64,000 nt of DNA, taken from positions 62,001-126,000 of the forward strand of contig JAFREE010000064.1 in NCBI GenBank assembly GCA_019400425.1. The letters are read 5' to 3'. The position numbers were made by a program, and so were the translations under genes. Under the pieces are notes generated by a model. It was not told where the DNA came from, searched no databases, and worked only from the letters and a program-made list of their open reading frames with translations. This document shows positions 36,537 through 48,279 of this stretch, one piece after another (within the stretch, counting starts at the first letter, position 1; every line of letters starts with the position of its first letter). Source of the DNA: Hymenochaete sp. R1. Its lineage: Eukaryota > Basidiomycota > Agaricomycetes > Hymenochaetales > Hymenochaetaceae.

Positions 36537-38746
36537 ATGCCATACGTGAAGCCTCCTGCGTCGCCAGAGTCTCAACTACTCGATCTCCCTCCTCTCAAAC
36601 TTCGCCCCAAACACAGGCGCACTCGATCCGCCAACCCGACATTCTCAGATGAACGCGGTCCAGGTGCTTTCGTATCCCTACCAAATCTCCCCCGTCGCAA
36701 ATCGCATACCGGCGAACGTAAGCCGCTGTTCCACTTTGACGATGGCCAAGAGGACTCGGACTCGTCGGACTCGTCGCCTCCACCGGAAGGGGATGTCAGC
36801 AAGCGGAAGGATGGGAATGGGCTGAAGCTCGTTGTTGATACCACCAACGTACCTTCAAACACACCGTCACCCGCCGAGATCGATTCCGAAGCCGCCAAGG
36901 CAGAGGAAACTTCTTCTCTACCGTTTCCCTCTCGAGGATCTCCTCTCTCGTCTCCTCAACCGCCCTCACCATCTTCTTCATCTCTTCCTCGCACGCCGTC
37001 GACTCCCATCATCCTGTCGAATGGAAAGCCTTTAAAGCCTTCGCTCAAATCATCTCAATCGTCGCCTCATGTATCTGCTCTCCGGTTACACATGCGCGCA
37101 CGATCTGAGCCTGCGACACCTTCGAACGCACCTTTGACCCCCAAGAGTGTCCACTTTGCTGGTGACGATGACCTCCGAAACGTACGGTTGTTCAATAGTA
37201 CAGGAAAACCTGCCAATGTCAGTCGGACTAACGCGGACGAGACGGAAACCGAGACAGAGTACGACTCTTCCAACCCTAACTTTGCCGAGCCAAATGCATT
37301 TCCCTTCCCTCGCACTCCACCACCGCAACGGGTAGAAGAGCTCGGTTTCGAGTTGGACTCGAACCTGACATCAACGACGCCCTCGCCCAGAGCTTCGCCG
37401 TACGCGAATGTTCATCTGGATTCGATGGTTCTCCCTCGCGGTTGTCCCCCAATGCTTCGGGGCTCTGTCATTGTCCGCAATGTTGGTAAGTATCATTTTC
37501 ACAGGTTTCAATGAACGCAAGAGCTTATAACGCGTTTCTAGCTTTCGCCAAGGAGGTGTCAGTCCGCTTTACGACGGATGACTGGCGAACGACATCTGAA
37601 GTTGTTTGCCAATATGTTGCATCCTTACCTTCTCTTCCAAAGCCGTACCCAGTTCCTCACACGAGAGGCGACTGTGCGGCTGCGCCCAGCACTTGGGATC
37701 GCTTTTCTTTCACAATCAATCTGGAGGACTTTGAGCGGAAGCTGCAGGAAAAGACTATGTACTTGGCGGTTCGCTTTGCATCGCCTGGCTTGGGTGAGTG
37801 GTGGGATAATAACGATGGAAAGAACTTCCGCCTTGGCTTCAAAAAGCTGGTGAGCGTGACGCCGAGCTCGTCGACCACTGATGGCTCGCGAAGTCCTGTG
37901 ATTGCCAACAGTCAACAGCGGACATTCAGTGCCCCTTCAACGCTGAAGGGAACGCCAACGACTGAAGCAATCCAGGCTGTAGCACATGGCAGGCAATCAC
38001 CCCCGGCCAAAATTTCTCTGCCACCTGTGAACCTTCGCATTCACCGTGCGAGCCTCCCACCAAGGCCCTCACCGCCCATTCGCCATCATTCATCACCCCA
38101 ACCGTTGTCACTTTCTGCGATGAATGGCACCCGCGCTGCCCAGCAGCTTTACTCCTCAGTCCCGACGAAGCTGAACCTGATGAACTACGCAGCTCCGTCG
38201 ACAACAGCGTCCTCCAATAGCTCGACTCCTCGGGCTTCGGATTCGTTGTCAGAGAACCTCGTTGGTCTTTCGGACGCAGCGCCAGTAGAAACCCCAAGAG
38301 TAATGAGTCCGCGTAACAGTCCAGTCGTCGATATGCATATTGTCGGAGGTATGCCGGCGACAGCACCGAAATACGAGCTGTCCTGGCCTCCATCGAATAA
38401 TAGTTCGACTCAGTCCATCACTGATTCCACTCCCCCTCCGCTCTACACCGCGCTTCCCGCGCCTAGCGACACGGAAAAGCAACGTGCGAAGGACATCGTG
38501 AGCTCGCCTAGCTCTTCACTCGCCGGTGATTCTATGTACGCCGCGTTCGTAAAGCAATGGTGCTTTGTGCAATCACCGACGCCGTCGCCAAGCATCTACC
38601 CGAGCGCGAGTCCGACCCCAACTCCTCCTTCAAGCGGAGGAAGCTCGACTGCTCGTCCGCCATCGTCGGCGGGCTCCTGGCGCGGAATGGAGTCATTCTT
38701 TGGTACCGGCGTTCGGAGCGAATCGCCCATGCTTACGAGCATGTAA
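36537..38746 (+). CDS. CBM21-domain PP1 regulatory (glycogen-targeting) subunit, Gac1/PTG-like
   Basis: Such proteins bring protein phosphatase 1 to glycogen, activating glycogen synthase. The two exons (36537-37485 and 37542-38746, 56-nt intron) encode 717 residues. The N-terminal third is Ser/Pro-rich and disordered. The PP1-docking motif KSVHF (residues 203-207) matches the RVxF consensus and is followed by FAGDDDLRNVRLFNSTGKP. The CBM21 domain (about 295-415) contains VRNVAFAKEVSVRFTTDDW, DRFSFTINLEDFERKLQEKT and the closing WWDNNDGKNFRLGFKK, the sugar-binding signature of glycogen-targeting subunits. The tail is again disordered and ends SESPMLTSM. The gene is isolated in a 15-kb desert with a long CT-rich leader, which suggests elaborate control. 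Confidence 0.88.
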
Positions 38747-39179
38747 TTTCATCTCAACTTTGAGGCGATAAGATTGTCCTTGAAAAACGGGCCCGGCAGG
38801 AGATCCAATGTAGATGTGACAGGCCGGCGTATCACCAGCGGGCTATGTTGCATGGAACTCCTTTTTTGGAAAGTCAAAAGCAACGCGATAACGACGACTT
38901 CGTGTCATCCACCGACTTTTACGACTTTTTACGCTTATTAATTCAACAAAAAAAACTTCCTTCGCTGGTGGTACAGCGTTAGGCTTTTCGATCTGGTCCT
39001 TTTTCTCGATGCAACCACGCACTCCTCCCGTCCGACTCGAATGCAACAACTCATCACATCTTTTTACCGCTACGACTGTACTCATCGGATTTTACCCCAT
39101 TATGCATCTTCTCATCAACTGCAATGACTGAAACTCATTTCCCCCACCATCCGTTGTTTTGACAATCCCCCCATTCCGT

Positions 39180-40210
39180 CGTGGACGAGGCGGCTCGGGG
39201 GACTGCGCGTGTATGGGCACGAGGCATCCATCTGTCCGTTCTTCCTTCTGACTCGAATCTTTTGTCTTCCATCTCGTCTCCTCGTCTCCTATCTGGATCC
39301 GCCTGCCCCACAGCATCAGTTGTGGGTGAACATCCATCTAATTCACCTCATGTTCATGTTCTTTCTCACCATTTTTTTCGTCGTTTCGAGTCTTTACTTT
39401 CCTCTGGTTCGCCGGTGATGTTCGGTTGTACGACTACTGCGCTCAGCATCATAAAAAATTGGGAGACTCGCTCTCCCCGGTTCGTCTCGTCTCGCCTTCT
39501 CTTCCTGCATAATCTTTTTCCCCTTCTGTTTCTATGCAGTTTGTTTCCGATCGTTTCTCCGCGCCGTTCTTGTACAATCATCTATCGTTGCTTTTTCCTT
39601 CTTTTTATTCATTTCTTCCCCCATCCCCCTCTTCTTCAACAACAGACTCCCGCATATCCCACACAAACCCCTTTCCCCCAGAGTTCACCATCTACTATCC
39701 AATTTTTTTCTGCTTGCACTAGTAAATAAACACCACACATTCCCCTTTTCAATTCAATCGCCCTCATGGACATCGAAATTTGACTCCATTGAGGGGACGC
39801 TGTATGCTGAGCGTTTCCATTCCCTTATTTCCCCACATTTCACCGCCTTACCCTTCCTCATTACCCATTATCCCCTTCCCACGTCCCCCCTTCTTTCATT
39901 TCTTACCTAGTCTGAGATCGCAGGAAAGGTGTTATTTTTTTTTTAAAAAAACCCTGGAAATGCAATGCTCTTTTTTGCCACAATTTCTCTGCAACCATTC
40001 GTCTTCAACGGTTTATATACTTTCCCCCCTTCTCCCTTTTTTGAGCGTTTCCTTCAATCGGATTTCTTGCTTCAAAGGAAATTCCTCTTCTCCAAATCCA
40101 AGGCGACTGACTATTCAATCTTCTACTCCTCATTTATTTTCAGAGCTCAAAGGTGCCTTGATCCGTTTCTCTCCGTTTAACTTATTACGATCTCATGAAT
40201 ACAAGTTCCT
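39180..40210 (+). promoter_or_regulatory. 1-kb pyrimidine-rich block
   Basis: The plus strand is dominated by C and T for about a kilobase (for example CCCCCTTCTTTCATTTCTTA at 39886-39905). Elsewhere in this window such composition on the coding strand marks leaders just upstream of start codons. Its presence here, beyond the CBM21 stop and with no gene assigned downstream, suggests an unannotated plus-strand transcript, but a long pyrimidine-rich 3' untranslated region is also possible. Confidence 0.35.
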
Positions 40211-40365
40211 TTTCTGCCTTCTGGTCTGGCTGCTCGAGCTCAAGCGTGACCGCAAAGCGCCGAATTGAGATTTATAAAAGACATGGACGTTCTCTTTCCG
40301 CATGACCACGTACTCAAAACGAGTGGGTCTGGCTATAGAGCTTATCTTGAATGAAAAATTAATGC

Positions 40366-40384
40366 GACAAGACAAGACAAGACA
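40366..40384. repeat. GACAA pentamer tandem repeat
   Basis: Three perfect GACAA units followed by a partial fourth (GACA). Confidence 0.7.
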
Positions 40385-41088
40385 GCACGCCGCAGTGCTA
40401 GTGTAGCCACAGCCAGGTGGATAAAATCTGCGAGTCGGAGAACCTGAGAGATAAGGACGCACGTAGGTGTGGCTCCAAGGCCAGTCCAAGGAGGTGTGTG
40501 ATGTGATTTGATTTATTTGGGATCTATGTTGGGGTGCCTTTTGGAGGTGGCTGTTCGCGCTCTCCGTTTTCTCTTCGCCACTGTCGTGTCATCTTGTCAA
40601 TTCTTGTTCTTGTTCTGTTCCTTATACCCCCGCACAAATGCCGGGGAAACCAAAGTTCAAGCTGCTTTAATGCCCTAGACCTGCCAGTGTTTCGAGACAG
40701 TCCGAGTTGTGAGTGGCTAAGGAAGGGTAAGGTACCAGTACATACGACGGAGGACTATCTAAGCGCCGCGCCACACTCAAAAACACACATATGGCGAGAT
40801 TTTGTTCGATGTCCGAAGCTCCGAGATCTAAATTTGAAAAAGGCGGGGCAAAAATGAAGGGCAAGGGAGGGAGATGAGATGGGTTAAGGTGGCTGGCTAT
40901 ATTACATTACATTCTCCCGGTCTCGCGTTTCATTTCAGATCTCAGACTTTTTCTGGCCAAAGACTCGCTGCATTAATGCGTTGTCTACCTGTACCTGTAC
41001 ATTGAACTATTGAACGCAAGTTCACTAACGAGGCTCCGCTCTTTCTTCTCTTCTCCACCGCCATCGTCTTATCTTTACTCAATCCTCA

Positions 41089-41448
41089 ATGAATCCAGTC
41101 CCAGTCCCCACGCCACCCGATCCGGCCCCAACGATGCGAAAGATAAGTGCATACTTTGACTAAGTGAAGTGAACCAAAGTAAGGTGCGCACTGCTTCTAG
41201 GTGAACGCCCGAGGGCGGACTCGGAGTGGGCGTCGGGCAACACCCTGGCCAGACCTGAGGAAGGCTCGCGTATCAGTGGACTACGTCGTACCCGCAAGCT
41301 TATCTTCCTCAGGCTCTGTGTTCTCACTCGTGCTCTCGTAAGGTTACCCGTAATCTTCCCTCGGAAGCTCAACTTCTTTTCGGGCAGACGAGGACTACGG
41401 GTGGTTTCAGGCAACTTCAACTTGCATGCTGTCGGAGACCAACAATAA
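41089..41448 (+). CDS. Speculative two-exon small protein (about 100 residues)
   Basis: An ATG at 41089 follows a CT-rich stretch and starts MNPVPVPTPPDPAPTMRKI. Unspliced, it stops after 24 codons (41161-41163). A 54-nt GT-AG intron can be drawn at 41147-41200, with CTAAG as possible branch site and CTTCTAG at the 3' end. Splicing restores an open frame of 101 codons to TAA at 41446-41448. The size of the intron fits this genome. Against it: a weak donor (AA before GTGCAT), no recognised homolog, and an Arg-rich, low-information sequence with a 130-codon open frame on the other strand. It might equally be a leader peptide or chance. Confidence 0.2.
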
Positions 41449-43806
41449 ACCGACATCGCCTCCATCTTTGTCATGCGCGTGCTGCCATGTTTGTTTGTAA
41501 CAGTACGTAGTGGAAGGAAGACGAAGAGTAGTTCAGTGACGCGCTTGCACACTATTATAAGGATTATTCATTCATGGATGGCTGCTGCTTAGCAAACGAG
41601 TCCGGAGTCGGAATTCGGAGAGTCCGTCGGCGTATGCGTTCTCCGAAGTTCACTTCTAGAGACTATTCGTCTAAGTTATGATCCAATGCATGGGTGGTTT
41701 CAATTGTGGACGGAGTGCGGAAGCGCGTCGGTACGGACTCCGGGATCGAACCTGCGTCCCTCACTTCATTCACTTCGCGTTTCGCCAGTCTCGCCCACTG
41801 GCACGTTCTCACATGGAGTCCAGAAATATCTTGTCCTTTTTTCTCGTGTTCATGGACATAAAATTGCTGTAACAGGGTTTAAAGCAATGCCGTTCTCAAG
41901 ACCTAGAAACCGCTGGACTCTGAAAAACTCCCCACGGCCGTGGTCGTCGATGGTGATGGTACCATGGCTATGGTGGGGATAAAGATCATCAAGTCGGCGT
42001 TGAGGCATACCGCATGGCATCTCCTTTTCCTTTTCTTCTTGACACTGTGACAGCGGCTACTGCCTTCGTCTTTCTTGTTCGAAGCTCTGGCTGCCGGGAG
42101 AATGGCGAAGGATGGCGACGACTGGCGACAAGGAGAAGCTTGTCGGCGTTGTCAGGACCGGGCCCGGAAGCGGGTGCGGGATACCGACTAGCTTCCCAGG
42201 TCGAAGCCCGAGAAGTTCTTTTTGAGTTTGATGAAAGTTCTGCTCATCTCTTTTACCCTCAAAGCCGCAGCGTACGTTCCATCTCACCTTGTCTCTCGGG
42301 TTTCGCCATTGCCTATGGCTATGGATGTCTTTCCCAGACGCGAGACAGGCAAGTCCGTGGCCCGAACGGCAGATCGTAGCTAAAGGTCAATCTGTCTCCG
42401 TCTTGGTCGGTTTTGATTCCTACGCGGACTCAAAATGAGCCGCTGGAAATGCTACATTGTCTTGCGAGTTCCTTGATCGCGCTCTTGTCCGTGTCTATGT
42501 GCACATGAGGTTCTTCGTGGGACAACGTGTGCCAGCTAGAGGATCTTCTAGATTTTGATCTAGAATCCGAAGGGATGGAAACACCCGCTGGCATTTGTGC
42601 CACCTGGTTGGTTGTATTTGTTGAAGCTGTTCGGGATAGAGCTCCCCAACATGCCTACAGCACATACACGTACAATACATGTAAACACGGTCGTCCAAGG
42701 TTCAAGGGATTCAATATCCAGGCCTCCTGAGAGCTTACCCGACCCAGAATCCGACATATTATACTTTGGAATTCGATCTCCTCGTGTTTTAGCATCAGCG
42801 CTCTTGCTCCCTGCAACCCAAATCCATCACGAAAGCTCATCGATGAGTAACGTCTTCCTCCGGCTCACCGGAAGCGCGCCCCTACAAACATATTCAATCG
42901 ATCGGTCAACTCCCGATGCACTCGACTCGACGTACCTGACACCAACGCAACGCGGCGCTTCTGCGTACAGTCAAGAAGGGTGCTACAGATGACGAATATC
43001 AAGAAGAAGCAAGAAGACTGGTTAGCGCTTAGGAAGTCCACGTATGCGTGGCTTCCATGAATTGGAAATGTAAGGCGCAGTTTCTTGCGATGAGTCACCC
43101 CTGTTCCCCCTAACTCAGATATACCTCATCCTGAAGCTTCGCTGAATTGTTTGAGAATGTGACGCCGGCGGTCGGTGCCTCTCATCCGGAGAGTCTGGGC
43201 GGGTCTGCCCAATGGCGTTTAGTCTGCGCTGATCCCTTTTGAGGAATTTGAGAAACAAAGTTTGCTTCTATGGGCGTATTTGTACTCGATGCTTCGAATA
43301 AATGGGAACGTGCATCGTCTTCGCAGTCCGCCGGGCAATAGATTCGTAACAAGGACAGACCGAAAACATAGACACTGATTTCGAGAGCGTTTGTAAGGAA
43401 TTGAAACACTCAGCTTCTCCCATGAACTTGGAAAGCGGCGTCAGTCGGGGGGAAATTCCTGGATCGAAAAGTCAAAGAGAATTAAGTGGAAACAAAAAAG
43501 GGAAGAATTTCAAGGAGGAATTTGAAGTAAACGAAAGCCAGAGACGAGCCACGAGCTGATATGACTTGCAGGTCCATAGGGCTCGTCTCGTTTAACATAG
43601 ATATCAGCATCCTGGATCTTGTGCCTGTCGTAGATAATAGCTGAACGTCAAGCGTGGAAGCACGTTATGGTTGATTGTACTCGTTATGGGAAGTTTGAGC
43701 CTCATGCACCCCATGGGGTATAATGTCACAAAAAGTAGTACATGCATAGATATGCAGGATCGTTATTGGTATATTCCTTCCGAGCCCGATGAAATGTGAT
43801 CCACCG

Positions 43807-46800
43807 TTAGCTTGAGAGCGATTTGGCAACCTCAGGGAATAGCACGACGAAGACCTTATCTGCCATGTCAACCATTGGATTCACCGCTTTGCTATGAACA
43901 CTGACCTCATCCATTATTGTGTATACGATGTGTTGATTCAACCTTCGATTTTGAAGAACCGCAAAGATGCGACGGGCACCTCTTCGGGCATTCGAGCGTC
44001 CCATCATGTTTGCCGCCACATCTATTCGATGTTAACGATCAAAATCGGTAGAACAAGCATCAGACATACCAGGGAGCAGGACAGACAATTTTCTGTTGGC
44101 ATCGTCTCGAGTCCGAATCTTTTCCTCGTTCGTTCGTTCTGGACCTTGTGGCCTCAGACGCCCACCTGGCCAAAGGTTGTCTTTGATAATATTGATGTAC
44201 GAGAGTACATGAAACTCGTCCAAGTATGTCTTCATACTTTCCCGAACCTTCCTGGATAATAAAAACTCGTGGGTGAAGCGAACTAATCTGTACTGATGAT
44301 CACCTCACCTTTCAATGGTATCTCCAAGGACCTGCTGCAAAATGATTACGATGGCCTGTCTCCTCAGCCAATTGTTCTTCTTGTCTAGCTCAAATATAGC
44401 CAGAATCAAATCACAAATTGGAGACGTGAAAGGTGATGCGCTTCCTTCACCGCCCAGAGGTTTGAGATCACTGGGCAATCCATTCAATGTGTCTTCAGGG
44501 ACAGCATTTCCAGAAGCCCGCAGAGCTTGGGTTACAAGATCCTCGTCATTGCTCGCTGTACCTACGATACCAGCAAACTCCGCCGCTTGGCGTGTTAATC
44601 TCCCTATCATAACATCCAGCATCGATGGACCGAATAAAACTTCGTCAATGCTTTCGGTGAACGTGCGATACATGTTGCGAACTATATTTTGTCCCGGAAA
44701 AGCGGTTATCTCTTTTGCGTCCGCCTCCAATAGTGATTTTGCAATGAAAGGGGAATCTCGGCTGAGAAATGTCCGAAGCTCTTGACTTTCGCATACGATA
44801 GGAATATTTAGAAGATTCTGGTCATGTGTAAGGAAGGCAAAATAGGGCCTCAATTAACTCACTTACCTGAAGGTACTTTTCCAATCCCACCCGACGAGAG
44901 TCTACCATCTGCGAGGACAATGAAGTCACAAGGTGTTTTCCAGGAAAATCCAGATTCTTGACCAAAGCGTAACGTTCTTTCAATCGCTGGTGCAAGTGCA
45001 AGAATTCGCTGTAACGACGCGCAACCACCCATCCGGAAGCAGGTTGCTGCACCTCGACTAGATAGCGAACGATCTGCTTCCCCTCTTCCTCTCCGACGGT
45101 TGAATTTACTATTAAAACATTTGTCTTGCCAGGGACGAGCCTGCTGGCAGAGTTTTGCTGCTCGTATTGACTTTTCTGGAAGGCAAATTGCCTTAGCTCC
45201 CGCTCTAGCGTCGCCTTTGATCTCCTGAGAAGCCGGAGCTCTTGCTCGTCGCCAGTAAGCTCAGCTTTACGTATGAGTGAGCTCAACACAGCGTCCTGCG
45301 ATTGAAGGTTGAAAACCTTATCTTCAAGCCGTGCTATTTCATACGGTAGTTGAAGGTCTCCTGGAGCAGCGAGTTGGACCGGAGTAAGCTTTGCCTCGTC
45401 CTCGTCGTTTTCTTGTTCTCTGTGCCCGGTGTGTGCACCATCGTAAAGCGTTCCCCCGCCTCCCTTCCTTTGCTGCGCTTCCTCTACTTCTTTTACGCGA
45501 TCCAGAGAACCGTCTGAATGGGAAGTTCGAGGGAGGTCGATATCTGACTTATATTCCGACGCAATAATGTCCGTAAGAGCGGTATGGATAGCCGCCATTC
45601 GCCGCGCTTCCTCAGGATCAGCGGAGACAAGCTGGCCATCTTCTGTCTCGTCAAAGAGAGGCGCCCTCATACGAGTCCTATCATCGTTCCCGGGCGTCCT
45701 GGAGAGTAAAGTGTCCAAAGTACTCGAAGGGGGAAGCTGTGAAGAACTGGGAAGCGCTGTAGCCATCGTGCTAGGTGTAGATGCTGCAGAACGACCAGAT
45801 TGACCAGATCCGGCGGAGAAACGTGGTCGAGTGAGGGATGGACCCAGAGGTTGCACTGCTCCTAACGAACGCGAAGAGTCTGCACGCTTAGGCACAGGGT
45901 GTTTTAATTCTGACTGACTACGTGATAAATCCGGTGCTAGCCCTTGTACGAGGGACGCGAGCAGGCCAGAGGAAGACGTCGCATGATGCTGAAGCAGATT
46001 TTGCGACTTCTTTCCCGATTCTTCGGCTTCTGGTACAGTATGTGGCCGTAAATCACTGACGGCCCGGAACCACAGATCGCTGCATCTAAAACTTTCAAAA
46101 TCACGATCCATATTTCTCTCGACTTGGCGTTGCGCCAGCATGACGCTTTGACGGGCCTTCGTCTCCGGGACAGACGAAGCTAGACTTTCTGTTGCATATG
46201 ACCGAATTACATCGATATATTTGCGATGAATAAAGGAAAGAACAGGAGGTACCTCCGAGCCAGGGAAGTATAGATCGACAATCATTTTCAAGTCTCCTTT
46301 CAACGTTATCCCTGGGGATGGGTTTGGCAACGCTTCACTATCTTCACCCGAGGAGTCAGAGTCCACTGTTTCCAGAGGGTTCTTGAAACTTTCCACGGTG
46401 AGCCAAAATTGGACAAGAAGCGAACGACCTCGACGATCCATAAACTCCATGAAGTACGACAATGAGCTCGGATTAACAAGAATGTCTCGAAGCTTGAGTG
46501 TATCGTATACTTCGTTGTCTTGGGGATATGTAATATGCTTCCACAACATAAGCCCAACCTCTGGCTTGCAAAGTAACGAGAAGACCCACAGATTCGATCT
46601 CACCTCCGAGAACAGCAATCCGTCTATCGATCTTTCGTTTCGCAGTATAAAGGCGATCTAAAAATGCGACCACGTCTTCTGTTTTTCTTCCTTCAATCCA
46701 CTCTTCATTGTCATGCTTCGCTATGTCAGTAATCAGCGAAAGCCATTTGTTAATAAGAAAAAATTGTACATAGTAATGCCCTGATTTTTCTAATCTCGCT

Positions 46801-48038
46801 CATAATATCGTTCTTCAAACGTCTTGCATCCAACAAGGAGTCGCATCGGCTAATACTACGGAGAAATGCCTCAAATTGGCGCGGGTCCGTCTGCAAAGTG
46901 ATAGCTTCCTGCTGAGAATTGTCGATTCCTTTTCCCCGCCGGTGCAACGGCGACGAAGGTGACTGACTCTCGAGAATGTTTCGCACTCTTGAGATGAGCT
47001 TTCTAGAGAAGGTAGGAAGGTGATAAGGAAATCTATGGGCTTGAAACGAGAAAAAGCGACATACTGTTGATGAATAGCCGCACCAGCCTAGTATTATATT
47101 TGAAGGTATAAATAATTGATATCGAGGAGAATTCGCAAAAATGGCAAACATACCACTTGATCTACCGAGCGATTCCAAAAATCTGGATCAGACAAGAGAT
47201 TTGTCAAAGGCGCAAGGATGTTGCATGCAACTATTTCGCGGACTGCAATGAGCACTGTTTTGCTGTTTGCATCGTGCTTTGGAAGTACGACAGGTAGCGC
47301 CGCTTCTACCAAGAAACGCAAGTGAGCCTCCTCTGATTGTTTCGTGAATGTAGTTGAAAGATTATCGATAGCTGGATGCAGCTTCTCTCCTTTCCCAATG
47401 TATCGGCTAGCCAAAAGAAGGTCTAATTCCTCTGACTGCGTTAAGTGTCGTTCGAGACCTGCGCCTCTCAATGCTGTTTCGGAGTACCTAAACTGTTCGA
47501 CATGGGTTGTCAACTTGGGAAGAACGCGCCGTATAATGAAAGAAGGCATGTCTATGCTCTCAAGGCGCTCCAAAAGCGTTTTGAGGCAGTCTTGCATGGT
47601 CTCCGAGACGGCAGAAGGAAATGAAGCGGAAGTGGATAATTCTGTGTACCATGTCAGTATGAAGTCTCTGACAATCATAATTAATATGTCATTGACAGCA
47701 GCTGAAGCAGAAGGGTAATCTGGACGTAGATATGGGAGATTCTGTGGCGACTTCCGGGACCATTTCGACCGCGTCAGAACAACCTGCCACGCCGCAGGAG
47801 TAGAAAACGCAAGCGGTCTGCAGGGACTTTGTTGTTCTGTTCTATTTATTTTCTTGGTCTTGTCGATCCAAAATCCGAGGTAGAGATACGCGAAAAATCC
47901 CGCAGAGAACATCACGACCAGGAGGCATGGGAGTAGTATAACTACTATCCATGGCGAAAGTACGAAGCGTAGCACGATCGGGATAACGATAGTTCCCAGT
48001 GAGATTACGATCGTAGAGTGTAAGTGTTCGTTCAACAT
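43807..48038 (-). CDS. MDM1: Mdm1-type sorting nexin (TM-PXA-RGS-PX-nexin C)
   Basis: Mdm1/Snx13/14/25 proteins sit in the ER and tether it to vacuole/endosome or lipid droplets. I prefer the ATG at 48038, which starts directly before two hydrophobic segments (VISLGTIVIPIVLRFVLSPW and VVILLPCLLVVMFSAGFFAY); an in-frame ATG at 48200 would add 54 less typical residues. The PXA domain includes AAVNDILIMIVRDFILTWYT. The RGS domain (46540-46050) starts PSSLSYFMEFMDRRGRSLLV with QFWLTVESFKNP. A coiled-coil stretch precedes the PX domain (VARRYSEFLHLHQRLKERY, then LDFPGKHLVTSL). The nexin C domain has NWLRRQAIVIILQQVLGDTI and NARRGARRIFAVLQNRRLNQ. The last exon boundary near 43860-43910 is uncertain. 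Confidence 0.9.
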
Positions 48039-48279
48039 TGTCGTGCGATCATCGTTGCCCGCTAACGTTGAGGATAAGGTGGTAGACGGAAGGAAGCAAG
48101 TCACTGTATAACACTCCGCCGGACTTGTATGTGAGCAAGTGACGAAAGGCCTTGAATAAACAGACTCCGAGACGAGCGGCATGATCGACGGTTGAGCCAT
48201 CTGGATCTGGTCATGTCCGAAGCGCCGAAGAGGCTACGGGCGTACCTTCAGGCTTTGGAACTGACCTTCGCTTCTTTCA
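48039..48279. promoter_or_regulatory. Very short divergent promoter, MDM1 / mitochondrial carrier
   Basis: At most 241 bases (79 if the upstream MDM1 ATG is used) lie between the two outward-reading starts, so control elements must be shared or lie in the genes. No TATA box is evident. Confidence 0.45.

Larger units (their letters stand above)
38747..43806. other. 5.1-kb gene desert between convergent genes
   Basis: Both flanking genes end toward this stretch, so no promoter for them is needed here. I found no conserved domain. The first 450 bases look like 3' untranslated DNA. A CT-rich block (39180-40210), a short tandem repeat (40366) and a speculative small spliced frame (41089-41448) are listed separately. 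Other ATG frames (for example 42014-42379, 121 codons) have unremarkable composition. Confidence 0.55.

Noticed and set aside
39181..39729. 182-codon frame in the CT-rich block
   Set aside because: It opens with GTG, and Ser/Phe/Leu/Pro bias is simply what a pyrimidine-rich strand encodes.
41700..41800. tRNA-like B box (GGTTCGATCCC on the minus strand, about 41744-41754)
   Set aside because: The T-arm would have two mismatches, the best A-box-like sequence lies too close, and no matching acceptor stem was found. It is a chance or decayed match.
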